Source: Lactococcus fujiensis JCM 16395 (GTDB lineage Bacteria > Bacillota > Bacilli > Lactobacillales > Streptococcaceae). From it: 64,000 nt of DNA. Positions within the stretch are counted from its first letter, which is position 1; each line of letters opens with the position of its first letter. The notes under the pieces were generated by a model. The model made no database searches, was not told the DNA's origin, and saw only the letters and a list, made by a program, of their open reading frames with translations. The stretch spans positions 62,001 through 126,000 of the forward strand of contig NZ_JXJU01000006.1 in assembly GCF_002441655.1 (NCBI RefSeq), given 5' to 3'. This document shows positions 44,415 to 54,167 of the stretch, one piece after another. A program made the translations under genes and the position numbers.

Positions 44415-45260
44415 TTAGAAATCCACTTCATCTGGGTTACTTGCCAAACCTGATTTCCCATGTAATCCATCAATAAAAGCAATGTCTTCAATACTGAGGT
44501 TGAAGTCAAAAATGTCAGTATTTTCACGGATTCGTTCCGCTGTAACTGACTTAGGAAGGGGGAGATAACCTTTGTGGAGTGACCAGCGTAAAACGACTTG
44601 CGCAACGGTTTTATTATAACGTTTGGCAATATCTTTCAGTTCTTCAATCTCAAAAATCCGACCTGTCCCAAGTGGGCTATAAGCTTCTGTCAAGATATTG
44701 TGTTTAACGTTATAGGCCACAATTTCTCTTTGTTGATCACTTGGATTGACAAAAATTTGGTTTACTGCAGGATTAATTTCAGCCGTTTTGAGCAACTTAT
44801 CAATATGATTCGGATGGAAATTCGAGACACCAATGGCTCTCGCTTTCCCAGCATTTACCGCAGCCTCCATTGCTTTCCAAACTGCTGCATTACGTTCTTC
44901 AAAATTTGGACGAAAAGCCTTTGGATTTGGCCAGTGAATCAAATAAAGGTCAACATAATCCAAGCCTAATTTATTCAAAGATTCATCCAATGCTGCTGCA
45001 GCATCTTCGGTAGTATTAGTTCCCCAAAGTTTTGTTGTAATGAACAAATCTTCACGTGGTATTCCTGAATCGGCAATCGCTTTACCAACCGAAACTTCAT
45101 TGCCATAAACTGCCGCTGTATCAATATGGCGATAACCGGATTCAAGGGCAACTTTTACAGCATTGTAGGCTTCATCTCCATCTTTCGATTGCCAAGTTCC
45201 AAAGCCAACTTGTGGAATTAATACACCGTTATTTAACGTATAAGTATCAGTTAAAGTCAT
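44415..45260 (-). CDS. Aldo/keto reductase
   Basis: 281-residue NAD(P)H-dependent oxidoreductase, complete. VGFGTWQSKDGDE, GYRHIDTAAVYGNE (Asp, Tyr), the catalytic Lys in TKLWG, YLIHWPNP, IGVSNF and LPKSVTAERI (coenzyme phosphate site) are all present. SD AAAGGAGAAGG before ATG 45260. Paralogue of the gene at the left window edge. Real substrate unknown. Confidence 0.94.
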   Translation of the reverse strand: MTLTDTYTLNNGVLIPQVGFGTWQSKDGDEAYNAVKVALESGYRHIDTAAVYGNEVSVGKAIADSGIPREDLFITTKLWGTNTTEDAAAALDESLNKLGLDYVDLYLIHWPNPKAFRPNFEERNAAVWKAMEAAVNAGKARAIGVSNFHPNHIDKLLKTAEINPAVNQIFVNPSDQQREIVAYNVKHNILTEAYSPLGTGRIFEIEELKDIAKRYNKTVAQVVLRWSLHKGYLPLPKSVTAERIRENTDIFDFNLSIEDIAFIDGLHGKSGLASNPDEVDF

Positions 45261-45360
45261 ATTCCTTCTCCTTTAGTCTATTATAAGACCATTCTACCAC
45301 TTTTAAATGTGAAAAAAAAAAGATTTTGTCTTAAAAATGGTAAAATAGAATAGTCTAGGG

Positions 45361-45438
45361 TTAGAAATAGATTTGTTTTTCATTTTTATTTCTAATTAAA
45401 CCAGAAAATATTAACAAATGAGATTATTTTTCTCATTT
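45361..45438 (+). promoter_or_regulatory. luxS 5' leader with two hairpins
   Basis: A TGGTAAAAT extended -10 near 45335 begins a leader of ~110 nt. It holds TTAGAAATA / TATTTCTAA (45361-45369 with 45387-45395) and AAATGAGA / TCTCATTT (45416-45423 with 45431-45438), both before the SD ACGGAGG. Whether they regulate is unknown. Confidence 0.5.
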
Positions 45439-45461
45439 ATTTCTTACGGAGGAAAAATATT

Positions 45462-45938
45462 ATGGCAGAAGTAGAATCTTTCCAATTGGATCACACCGCT
45501 GTTCTTGCCCCTTATGTTCGTTTAATTGGTGCTGAAAAGGGGCCAAAAGGAGATGTGATTACTAATTTTGACGTTCGTTTTGTCCAACCCAATAGTAATG
45601 TCATCGGAATGGCGGCCCTGCATACGATTGAACATAGCATGGCTAGTTTGATTAGAGACCGCATTGATGGTATGATTGACTTTTCGCCTTTTGGTTGTCA
45701 AACTGGATTCCATATGATCATGTGGGGAGAGCATTCACCAGAAGCAATCGCAATAGTGATCAAAAATGCGCTCGAAGAAATGGCATCTGACAAATTTGGT
45801 TGGGATAATGTCCCTGGTGTTGCTGAAAAAGAATGTGGTAACTATCGCAATCATAGCGTTTTTGGTGCTAAAGAATGGGCTAAAAAGATTCTATCAGAGG
45901 GAATTTCAACTGATCCCTACGAAAGAAAAATTATCTAA
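45462..45938 (+). CDS. luxS: S-ribosylhomocysteine lyase
   Basis: Cleaves S-ribosylhomocysteine to homocysteine and the AI-2 precursor. 158 residues. Metal motif HTIEH at about 54-58, catalytic Cys in PFGCQTGFH, and the second metal-site region KECGNY. SD ACGGAGGAAAAATATT. Monocistronic. Confidence 0.97.
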   Translation: MAEVESFQLDHTAVLAPYVRLIGAEKGPKGDVITNFDVRFVQPNSNVIGMAALHTIEHSMASLIRDRIDGMIDFSPFGCQTGFHMIMWGEHSPEAIAIVIKNALEEMASDKFGWDNVPGVAEKECGNYRNHSVFGAKEWAKKILSEGISTDPYERKII

Positions 45939-46059
45939 TTTAATCTCACATTTATATCGTATGAAATTCTTCTTAATTTTTTCATAAAATATAGAATTCT
46001 GTTTTTTAAATAGGAAAATTTTAAGAATAAGAAAAAAATGCGGAAATAGAAAGAAAAAA

Positions 46060-46215
46060 ATGGGAAAATATCAACTCGATTATAAAGGACAAGCATCTGT
46101 TCAAAAATTTCACGAAAAAAATTCTACGGACGGTGGAAAAGGTATCAATACAAAAAATGCGACACAAGCAAGAATTGACGCGTTGAGAAAAAAAGTAGAG
46201 GGAAAGAAAAAATGA
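46060..46215 (+). CDS. Small basic protein of 51 aa coupled to the oxidoreductase gene
   Basis: MGKYQLDYKGQASVQKFHEK continues through NSTDGGKGINTKNATQARID to a Lys-rich end. SD-like GGAAATAGAAAG upstream; the stop TGA overlaps the ATG of the next gene (ATGA), a strong sign of translation. Not recognised; no membrane segment. Confidence 0.6.
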   Translation: MGKYQLDYKGQASVQKFHEKNSTDGGKGINTKNATQARIDALRKKVEGKKK

Positions 46216-47231
46216 AACAAATGAATATCGCCTATGTTGGCTTTGGTAAATCAACCAATCGCTACCATATTCCTTATGTGAAAACACGTGAGCATTTTAA
46301 AATTGTTCGTGTAGTCAACCGTACACTGGGCAAGCGTCCTGAAGAACAGAGCGCACTTGAAGCGACTGGGACAATCTTTTCTACGGACATTAATGACATC
46401 ATCAATGATGAAACCGTCGATTTAGCGGTTGTTGTTACACCTGCCTTTGCCCATTTTGAAACGGTCAAAACATTGTTGCTTGGTGGCAAAAATGTTTTAT
46501 GTGACAAACCATTAGTGGAAACCCTGACGCAAGCCAAAGAATTAGTTAAAATTGCACAGGATAATGATCTTTTCTTCATGCCTTTCCAAAATCGCCGTTT
46601 TGATTCTGACTTTTTGACTGTAAAAAAAGTAATCGAAACTGGCTATTTGGGACAATTGATTGATATTACAGTCAATATGGACCATTTCCGCCCTAATGAT
46701 GCGTCTAAAGGTGAAAATTTTGATGGTGCATGGTATGGTCACGGCGTTCACATGGTTGACCAAATGGTTTCTCTTTTTGGCAAACCTTCTGAAGTACAAT
46801 ATGACATTCGTTCAACTCGTGATACCAATGCAGTTGATGATTATTTCTCAGTCAACTTAATCTATCCGACACTCCGTGCAACGGTTGCTGCTACTGAGGT
46901 TGCAGCATTGCCACATCCAAAATGGATACTTTACGGAACACGTGGCACGTTTGTAAAAATGGATGTTGACCAGCAGGAAAACGATTTAAAAGTTGGTATC
47001 ATGCCCGGAACAGAAGGATTTGGACTTGATACGCCTTCGGATTATGGCGAATTAACCTACTATAATGGAAATGGTGATCGCATTGTCAAACGCATCCCAT
47101 CAGTTAATGGTGACTATGCACGTGTATATGATGCAGTCTATGAATCAATTGTGAATGGACAGCCAAAATTAGTCTCAGACGAACAAATATTAACCGTTAT
47201 CGAAACGCTTGAAAATGGCTTCCGTAAATAA
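46212..47231 (+). CDS. Gfo/Idh/MocA-family oxidoreductase
   Basis: 339 residues. NAD(P)-binding Rossmann N-terminus (MNIAYVGFGKSTNRYHIPY), the CDKPLVET motif that carries the conserved EKP/DKP Lys, and the C-terminal substrate domain with WYGHGVHMVDQM. Acts on a sugar, inositol or related polyol; the precise substrate is not evident. Translationally coupled to the 51-residue ORF. Confidence 0.92.
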   Translation: MKQMNIAYVGFGKSTNRYHIPYVKTREHFKIVRVVNRTLGKRPEEQSALEATGTIFSTDINDIINDETVDLAVVVTPAFAHFETVKTLLLGGKNVLCDKPLVETLTQAKELVKIAQDNDLFFMPFQNRRFDSDFLTVKKVIETGYLGQLIDITVNMDHFRPNDASKGENFDGAWYGHGVHMVDQMVSLFGKPSEVQYDIRSTRDTNAVDDYFSVNLIYPTLRATVAATEVAALPHPKWILYGTRGTFVKMDVDQQENDLKVGIMPGTEGFGLDTPSDYGELTYYNGNGDRIVKRIPSVNGDYARVYDAVYESIVNGQPKLVSDEQILTVIETLENGFRK

Positions 47232-47263
47232 AATAAAAGCTGTCAATTTTGACAGTTTTATTT
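47232..47263. terminator. Bidirectional terminator
   Basis: AAAGCTGTCAA, loop TTT, TTGACAGTTTT followed by T-rich tail. Confidence 0.82.
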
Positions 47264-47935
47264 TTTTGTTTTCAAATTTGTAGCTACCGCCATTACGGAA
47301 AGCAAGTTCTTGACCTGCTTATTGACCGCTTTTTTATCAGAAAAGATATCTTCTCCATTGTTCAGCATATTGACGGTTACCCAGCCAAGCGTTTCGGTAA
47401 TTAGAACTGAAACTGTAACATTTGCAACACTTCCAGCCGCGGTTCCAAAAAATGGAATAATTTTCATTAAATTCCCGGGGATTTCCCTTACAAAGGCCAA
47501 AAGAAACGTTTCTTTTGCAATCGACCAAGCCATTCCTTCGCGCCATGTGGCACCGAATATTTTATGGAGACGGCTCATCATAACGACCTGAATAGGGACT
47601 AGCATGGCTGAATCAGTTAATGGAATCGGTGATAGAGTTACAATGGCAGCCATCAATGTTGCAGAATGAATAACTTTGTGGCATTGGCTTCGTTTTTCAG
47701 CATCGAGGTTTTTTAAAATCGAATCGAAAGAATGATCAAACTTATCCCCCGTTTTTTCGAGTGTTTTCTCAGCTTGATTTTTTAGTTTGCTGTATGAAGA
47801 TTTCAAAATCTGTGCAGACTTTCGTGGCATTTTATCTGTTACTTCCACAAAAAAATCATCGAAATTTCCACTATCTTGTACGTCATGACTACTCTTTGGC
47901 TGGTTAAATTTAATATATTTCTTATTTTTGAACAT
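47258..47935 (-). CDS. DUF697 membrane protein
   Basis: 225 residues. Soluble, charged N-terminal half with helical content (1-~95), then a DUF697 region with hydrophobic helices (HSATLMAAIVTLSPIPLTDSAMLVPIQVVMMSRLHKIFG). DUF697 usually follows a GTPase domain; here the GTPase is missing. SD GGAGGAGAAAG. Function unknown. Confidence 0.78.
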   Translation of the reverse strand: MFKNKKYIKFNQPKSSHDVQDSGNFDDFFVEVTDKMPRKSAQILKSSYSKLKNQAEKTLEKTGDKFDHSFDSILKNLDAEKRSQCHKVIHSATLMAAIVTLSPIPLTDSAMLVPIQVVMMSRLHKIFGATWREGMAWSIAKETFLLAFVREIPGNLMKIIPFFGTAAGSVANVTVSVLITETLGWVTVNMLNNGEDIFSDKKAVNKQVKNLLSVMAVATNLKTKK

Positions 47936-48021
47936 CTTTCTCCTCCTACTCCTTTAATTGCCTTTATTATAGCACAAAGCTTTGTTTTTAAAACTCTCAT
48001 GACCCCAATTTTTTCAATTCA

Positions 48022-48036
48022 TGTTAAAATCAAAGC
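48022..48036 (+). promoter_or_regulatory. Extended -10 6 nt before start (leaderless)
   Basis: TGTTAAAAT (48022-48030), CAAAGC, ATG 48037; no SD. Confidence 0.65.
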
Positions 48037-48903
48037 ATGACAATTACATTTAAAAATATTACTAAAGATTACGGTGGAAAATCCGTACTCAAGGACATCA
48101 ATTTTACAATCGAAAGTCGTGAATTTTTTGTTCTTGCAGGTAGTAGTGGCGGTGGCAAGACAACGCTCCTTAAGATGATAAACCGACTTATTGAGCCAAC
48201 TTCAGGAGAGATAGAAATCGATGGGCAATCAATAAATAGTCTGAATCTTCGAGATTTACGCTTAGAAATTGGTTATGTTTTACAACAAATCGCTTTATTT
48301 CCAAATATGACCGTCCTCGAAAATATTGGACTCATCCCTCAGATGCAAGGTTGGTCCAAAGAGAAAATTAGATCACGAGTTGAAGAACTGCTTCCTCTGG
48401 TCGGTCTCTCCGCTGAAAAATACCTCAGCCGTTACCCACATGAACTTTCTGGGGGAGAAGCACAAAGGGTCGGTATCTTACGGGCCTTAGCTGCTGAACC
48501 TAAGATAATTTTGATGGATGAACCCTTTTCAGCATTAGATCCTATTTCTCGTAAACAATTACAACAATTAGTAAAAAAATTGCAAGAAGAGCTTAAAATT
48601 ACGACCGTATTTGTCACACATGACATGTCTGAAGCCATGATTTTAGCTGATCATATTGCAATTATTAAAACGGGTGAAATCCAACAAATTGCAAGTCCCA
48701 AAGAACTTTTAGCGCATCCTGCCAATGACTATGTGGCAAGCTTTTTCGAGAATTTTCAAGAAGATTTATCTCAAATCAATCTGTCTGACCTGACTGGGCT
48801 TATTTCCGATGAAAATATTGCCATCACTAATAACAGCACTGTTTCAGATGCTGTAAAAGCTTTGCGAACCTATCAAAAAGCCAATGAAAGCGGGGAAATT
48901 TGA
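48037..48903 (+). CDS. Betaine/choline ABC transporter ATPase
   Basis: 288 residues. Walker A AGSSGGGKTTL, LSGGEAQRVGI signature, Walker B IILMDEP, H-loop FVTHDMSEA. It lacks the two C-terminal CBS domains of osmosensing OpuA/OpuC ATPases; only about 50 residues follow the ATPase core. Stop overlaps the start of the permease gene by one base. It resembles the lactococcal choQ-type ATPase. Confidence 0.92.
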   Translation: MTITFKNITKDYGGKSVLKDINFTIESREFFVLAGSSGGGKTTLLKMINRLIEPTSGEIEIDGQSINSLNLRDLRLEIGYVLQQIALFPNMTVLENIGLIPQMQGWSKEKIRSRVEELLPLVGLSAEKYLSRYPHELSGGEAQRVGILRALAAEPKIILMDEPFSALDPISRKQLQQLVKKLQEELKITTVFVTHDMSEAMILADHIAIIKTGEIQQIASPKELLAHPANDYVASFFENFQEDLSQINLSDLTGLISDENIAITNNSTVSDAVKALRTYQKANESGEI

Positions 48904-50405
48904 TGAATCATCTGATTTCGACTTTTCAGAGTCAACAAAGTCAATTTTGGCAAGAATTATTGCAACATATTCAAATTTCATTAATGGCTTTATTTATTGC
49001 CATTTTGATTGCTATTCCAGTCGCTTTGCTCATTCGTCGCCTTCCAAAAGCAGCTGAATGGGTCTTGCAAATCACTGGTATTTTTCAAACGATCCCTTCT
49101 CTGGCCCTTTTGGGATTACTCATTCCAATCATCGGAATTGGGCCCCTTCCCGCAATTGTTGCCCTCGTTGTATATGCCCTTTTCCCAATCATTCAAAATA
49201 CATACACAGGATTAAAACAAATTGATCCGTCGTTAACTGAAGCAGCTACCGCTTTTGGTATGAATCGGCGTGAACGATTGATGAAATATGAACTGGTCCT
49301 CGCGATGCCTTTTATTATGGCTGGTATACGAACTTCAGCGGTTATGATTATCGGAACTGCAACACTCGCTGCTTTGATTGGTGCTGGTGGCCTTGGGAAT
49401 TTCATTTTACTAGGTATAAATTCAAATGATGTCAATTTAATTTTGATTGGTGCTATTTCTTCTGCCATCCTTGCCATTGCATTTTCTTATGTCCTTCACT
49501 TGCTTGAAAAAGCTAAAATTAAAACGATTTTAATTAGTTTTTTCATTGGCTTGCTCGTATTGGGAGGCTCATATTACCAACCTCAAACGAACAATCATCC
49601 ACAAATTACCATAGGTGGAAAATTAGGTTCCGAACCCACTATTTTAATCAATATGTATAAAGAATTGATTGAAAAAGACAGTAACATTAGAGTCAACTTA
49701 AAATCTAATTTCGGAGATACGACATTTTGTTATAATGCCTTAAAAGCTGATAAAATTGATATTTATCCAGAATACACAGGAACAATCTTGACTACTTTCG
49801 TCAAGGCTCCAACGACTTCTACTGATGCCAATACAGTCTATGAAAATGCGCGTGATGATATCAAAAAATTAGACAATCTGGTTTACTTAGAGCCAATGAA
49901 ATTCCAAGATACCTATGCTTTAGCAGTAAAATCAAATTATGCAAAAGCAAATCAATTGAACAATATTTCAGATTTATCAACTTTGAATAATCCAATCGCT
50001 GGTTTCGACCTTGAATTTGCCAATCGTTCTGACGGATACAAAGGGCTCCAAAGCAAATATGGATTGACTTTCAATGTCAAAACGATGCAAACCAGTTTAA
50101 TTTATAATGCTTTAAATAGTGGTGCAGTCCAAATTGCACAAGTTTATTCAACCGATAGTCAAATTAAACAATATGATTTGAAAGTCCTTAAAGATGATAA
50201 GCATCTCTTCCCGCCTTACCAAGCAGCTCCGCTCTTGTCTGAAAAGCTCCTCAAGAAATATCCAGAATTAAAAACGATTTTGAATAAACTTGCTGGAAAA
50301 ATTACCGATCAAGAAATGGTTGAGATGAACTATGAAGTAAACGTTGAACAAAAAAATGCTGCTGATGTGGCCCACGAATTCTTAGTAAAAAATAATCTTC
50401 TTTAA
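48903..50405 (+). CDS. Betaine/choline ABC permease-binding protein fusion
   Basis: 500 residues: permease domain (1-~215, five or six membrane segments, with the EAA-like loop EAATAFGMNRRERLMKYEL) fused to an OpuAC-like substrate-binding domain (~225-500; ITIGGKLGSEPTILINMYKEL, IDIYPEYTGT). The binding domain thus sits on the outer face attached to the permease. Fits the choline, carnitine or glycine betaine family; exact substrate open. Confidence 0.92.
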   Translation: MNHLISTFQSQQSQFWQELLQHIQISLMALFIAILIAIPVALLIRRLPKAAEWVLQITGIFQTIPSLALLGLLIPIIGIGPLPAIVALVVYALFPIIQNTYTGLKQIDPSLTEAATAFGMNRRERLMKYELVLAMPFIMAGIRTSAVMIIGTATLAALIGAGGLGNFILLGINSNDVNLILIGAISSAILAIAFSYVLHLLEKAKIKTILISFFIGLLVLGGSYYQPQTNNHPQITIGGKLGSEPTILINMYKELIEKDSNIRVNLKSNFGDTTFCYNALKADKIDIYPEYTGTILTTFVKAPTTSTDANTVYENARDDIKKLDNLVYLEPMKFQDTYALAVKSNYAKANQLNNISDLSTLNNPIAGFDLEFANRSDGYKGLQSKYGLTFNVKTMQTSLIYNALNSGAVQIAQVYSTDSQIKQYDLKVLKDDKHLFPPYQAAPLLSEKLLKKYPELKTILNKLAGKITDQEMVEMNYEVNVEQKNAADVAHEFLVKNNLL

Positions 50406-50411
50406 AAAATT

Positions 50412-50442
50412 AAAAAAGCTTATCCTTAGATAAGTTTTTTTA
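50412..50442. terminator. Bidirectional terminator
   Basis: AAAAAGCTTATC, loop CTTA, GATAAGTTTTTTT. Confidence 0.82.
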
Positions 50443-52278
50443 TTGTGCAAATTGAGAATTGTAGAGATCAGCGTACATCCCACCTTTTTGAAGAAGGGTT
50501 TGGTGATTACCTTGTTCAACAATATTACCGTGATTCATGACTAAAATCTGGTCAGCATCTCGAATGGTTGAAAGGCGATGTGCAACGACAAAACTCGTTC
50601 GTCCAATGAGTAGACGGTTCATCGCACTTTGAATCAAGCGCTCCGTCCTTGTATCAACCGAACTTGTTGCCTCATCTAAAATTAAGATTTCTGGGTTAGC
50701 AAGAAAAGCACGCGCAATTGTCAAAAGTTGGCGTTGCCCTTGTGAAATATTCGATGCTTCTTCGTTTAGCACCGTATCATAACCTTGGGGCAAAGTCTGG
50801 ATAAATTCGTCGGCATAAGCCATTTTAGCAGCATCGACAATTTCTTCATCGGTTGCTTCAAGTCTACCGTAACGTAAATTATCACGGATTGTCCCACTGA
50901 AAAGCCAAGTTTCTTGCAAAACCATAGCCATTTGCTGACGAAGTTTTTCTCGTAAAATGCCTTTGGTATCTTTCCCTCTTAAATAAATTGTTCCACCTGT
51001 TGTATCATAAAAACGTTCCAATAGATTAATCATAGTCGTTTTTCCAGCTCCAGTAGGTCCTACAATAGCAACCATTTGCCCCTTCTCAACTTCCATTGAG
51101 TAGTTTGTCATAAGAGGCTGATTTTCGTTATATGAAAAAGCGACTTGGTCAAATTTAATTAGACTGTCAGTAGTGATTGAAGGAACTGCTTCATATTCTT
51201 GCATTTCCTTTTCATCTAGAACTTCAAAAATACGTTCGGCAGATGCTGCTGTCGCTTGAATCGTGTTCAACATATTTGAAATATTGGTAATAGGCTGAGC
51301 AAATTGATTGGTATATTGGAGCATGGCTTGTACATCCCCTAAATTAACTGTCCCTGAAATGATCTTAAGTCCACCAATAACTGCCATTGCCAAATAATCT
51401 AAATTATTTATGAAACGCATGGTTGGGTAAATCAATGTCGAAACTACCTGGGCCTTCCAAGCTGATTGGTAAAAAGCCTCATTTTGTTGAGTAAAGCGAG
51501 CCATCATTTCTTCTTCATGGTTGAATGTTTTAATGACGGTATGGCCCGCATAATTTTCCTCAATTTGATTATTCAGCAAACCTAAATGACGTTGTTGATC
51601 GGCAAAAAAACGTTGTGATAAAGGTGCAACCACGCGCACAGTAATGAAAGCCAACGGAACAGTGATGAAGGCAACGAGAGCCAATTGCCAACTGATGGTC
51701 AGCATAAAGTAAATGGTTCCAATAAATTGTAAAACAGATGTAACCAGTTGAATGAGCGTTTGATTAAGGGTACCCGAGATGTTATCCATATCGTTAATCA
51801 TTCGGCTCATGATATCTCCATTATTGTGTGAATCATAGTATGAAACGGGTAATTTTCGCATTTTATCTTTAAATTCTCGACGTAGGGCAAAAACGGTTCG
51901 TTGAGAAATTCTGGTCATAATACTTTGCTGCAAAACGCCAGATACAAAACTAATCAGGTAAATAATGATGACCGTCCCCAAAATTGATTCCACTTTATTC
52001 ATATCGATTTGAATTGACGAATGAGTTTTAAAAGATTTCGTTACCCCATCAAAAATGACAGTTGTCGCATTCCCTAAAATTTTAGGGGCCTGAACAGATA
52101 GAATGACTGAGATCGCCGCAATGACCATCGAAAAAATGACGCCCCAAAGATCTCGTCTCATATATTTAAAAAGTCGAATCAAAGTTGGCCAAAAATTTTC
52201 GGCATGACTCTTTTTTTGACCAAAACGCGCCGCAGCTCCACTACCACGATTGAGGTAATTCCCTCCATTACGCATCAT
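50440..52278 (-). CDS. ABC exporter half with canonical catalytic site
   Basis: 612 residues: six-helix exporter domain then ATPase. Walker A GPTGAGKTT, signature NISQGQRQLLTIAR, Walker B ILILDEATS with the catalytic Glu. Partner of the upstream gene, whose stop overlaps this ATG (ATGA). The pair resembles LmrCD-type heterodimeric multidrug exporters; substrate unknown. Confidence 0.92.
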   Translation of the reverse strand: MMRNGGNYLNRGSGAAARFGQKKSHAENFWPTLIRLFKYMRRDLWGVIFSMVIAAISVILSVQAPKILGNATTVIFDGVTKSFKTHSSIQIDMNKVESILGTVIIIYLISFVSGVLQQSIMTRISQRTVFALRREFKDKMRKLPVSYYDSHNNGDIMSRMINDMDNISGTLNQTLIQLVTSVLQFIGTIYFMLTISWQLALVAFITVPLAFITVRVVAPLSQRFFADQQRHLGLLNNQIEENYAGHTVIKTFNHEEEMMARFTQQNEAFYQSAWKAQVVSTLIYPTMRFINNLDYLAMAVIGGLKIISGTVNLGDVQAMLQYTNQFAQPITNISNMLNTIQATAASAERIFEVLDEKEMQEYEAVPSITTDSLIKFDQVAFSYNENQPLMTNYSMEVEKGQMVAIVGPTGAGKTTMINLLERFYDTTGGTIYLRGKDTKGILREKLRQQMAMVLQETWLFSGTIRDNLRYGRLEATDEEIVDAAKMAYADEFIQTLPQGYDTVLNEEASNISQGQRQLLTIARAFLANPEILILDEATSSVDTRTERLIQSAMNRLLIGRTSFVVAHRLSTIRDADQILVMNHGNIVEQGNHQTLLQKGGMYADLYNSQFAQ

Positions 52279-54050
52279 TTGAAGTCACCTCCTTGATTTT
52301 TAGTCGAAAAATTGATTCCCATCGCTTGCAGATCTTCATCTGAGAGCTGAGAACGCATAATATCTTGATATTGAGCACAATTACGTGCTAATTCACGATG
52401 TTGCCCCAGTCCTACAGCATGACCATTTTCCAAGACTAAGATTTGATCCGCATTCATGACTGTTGCAACCCTCTGAGCAACGATAACTTTGATGGCTTTT
52501 CTGTGTTTTTCTGATTGGCCTATCGCTTGTCTTAATTTGGCATCGGTAGCAAAATCAAGTGCTGAGAAACTATCATCAAAAAGGTAGATAGAGGCAGGTT
52601 TAATCAAGGTCCGAGCAATGGCTAAACGTTGACGCTGTCCCCCTGAAAAATTAGCACCATTTTGTTCGACTTTCATATTAAGTCCACCTTGCTCACGAAT
52701 GAAATCGGCGGCCTGGGCAATCTGCAAAACTTGCCACATTTCTTCGTCGGTGGCATCTGGTTTACCAAAATAAAGATTGGAGCGAACTGTTCCTGAAAAT
52801 AGCACTGCTTTTTGTTGGGTCATTGCTACAAAGTGGTGTAAATCATGCTGACTCATGCTCCGAATAGGCGTTTGATTCACACGAACTTCACCAGAAGTCA
52901 CATCCATCAGTCGAGCCACCAAATTTATAATGGTCGATTTCCCTGAACCTGTTCCCCCAATAATTGCAAGTGTTTGCCCACCTTTAACATGAAAAGACAC
53001 GGCTGACAATGCTTCTCGTTCAGCCTCTTCAAATTTATAAGAAACAGTATTGAAATCAAGGCCAATCTGCGCTTTATCAGTACTGACTGGGTTAGATAAG
53101 TCAAGAACTTTATCCTCACGTTCCATAATTTCTCGAACTCGAATAGCAGAAACTTGCGCTCGAGGAACCATTACGGCAACAGCTGACAACTGCATGAACG
53201 ACATCAAAATTTGACTGGCATATGTCAAAAAAGCGACCAAATTTCCCATTGGCATGGCATCCTGACCAATTAATTTAGCGCCAAACCAAACAATTGCGAC
53301 ATTTGTGAACGACAGAATAACTGTCATTATCGGCATTAACATTGCCACTGTCGTCAAAACAACATGACTCGTATGCGTTAAATCTCGATTAGCATCATCA
53401 AATTTCTTTACTTCAAAATCATCACGATTAAAGGCCCGAATGACTCGTACACCAGTCAATCCTTGCTGAAAGACAAGATTAATTCGGTCAACTAATCCTT
53501 GCATTGCGCGGAAACGTGGAATAGCGATTGCCATATTAATTACTACCGCCAATGTCAAAAGAGGCAGTGCAACAGCGAAAACAAGCATCAAGTTTTGACT
53601 TAAATTCCATGCCATCAAAATCGAACCCACTAACATCAACGGTGCCATTAGCATCATTCGTAACATGGTTTGAAAAACATTCTGCAACTGCGTGATATCG
53701 TTTGTCGTACGCGTAATGAGTGTTGAATCACCAAATTCATTAAATGCTGAATCATCCATGTACATTACCTTCTTAAATAAATCATGCCGCAAATTTCGGC
53801 CCAGACGTTGGGATTGTTTTGAGGCATAATAAACATTAATAATTGCTGAAACCCAACTTGCTAATGCAACAATGAGCATCAAGCCCCCCATCGCCCAAAT
53901 ATAATTCAAATTGTGTTGTGCAATTCCCTTGTTAATAATATTTGCAGTGATGGTCGGCAACCAAAGATTAGTCACAACCTGAACCACCAAAAACAAGAGG
54001 GCAAGAAAGACAGGCCAAGCCTGTAAGTAACGCCGTCCGATATTTAACAT
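52275..54050 (-). CDS. ABC exporter half with degenerate catalytic site
   Basis: 591 residues, exporter domain plus ATPase. Walker A GGTGSGKST and signature NFSGGQRQRLAIART are good, but Walker B reads YLFDDSFS: Asp replaces the catalytic Glu, the usual sign of the non-hydrolysing site of a heterodimer. Co-transcribed with the canonical half downstream. Confidence 0.92.
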   Translation of the reverse strand: MLNIGRRYLQAWPVFLALLFLVVQVVTNLWLPTITANIINKGIAQHNLNYIWAMGGLMLIVALASWVSAIINVYYASKQSQRLGRNLRHDLFKKVMYMDDSAFNEFGDSTLITRTTNDITQLQNVFQTMLRMMLMAPLMLVGSILMAWNLSQNLMLVFAVALPLLTLAVVINMAIAIPRFRAMQGLVDRINLVFQQGLTGVRVIRAFNRDDFEVKKFDDANRDLTHTSHVVLTTVAMLMPIMTVILSFTNVAIVWFGAKLIGQDAMPMGNLVAFLTYASQILMSFMQLSAVAVMVPRAQVSAIRVREIMEREDKVLDLSNPVSTDKAQIGLDFNTVSYKFEEAEREALSAVSFHVKGGQTLAIIGGTGSGKSTIINLVARLMDVTSGEVRVNQTPIRSMSQHDLHHFVAMTQQKAVLFSGTVRSNLYFGKPDATDEEMWQVLQIAQAADFIREQGGLNMKVEQNGANFSGGQRQRLAIARTLIKPASIYLFDDSFSALDFATDAKLRQAIGQSEKHRKAIKVIVAQRVATVMNADQILVLENGHAVGLGQHRELARNCAQYQDIMRSQLSDEDLQAMGINFSTKNQGGDFK

Positions 54051-54167
54051 TTCAGCTCTTTTCTAAACTACATTCATTAGTTTTATCTCTATAATTAATA
54101 GTATTCACGTAATTATAGCATTTTTCACTTTATTTTTCTGCAAAAAAAATCGGCCCTATCGACCGGT

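Noticed and set aside
48037-48903. Classical osmosensing OpuA ATPase
   Set aside because: The tandem CBS domains needed for ionic-strength sensing are absent.
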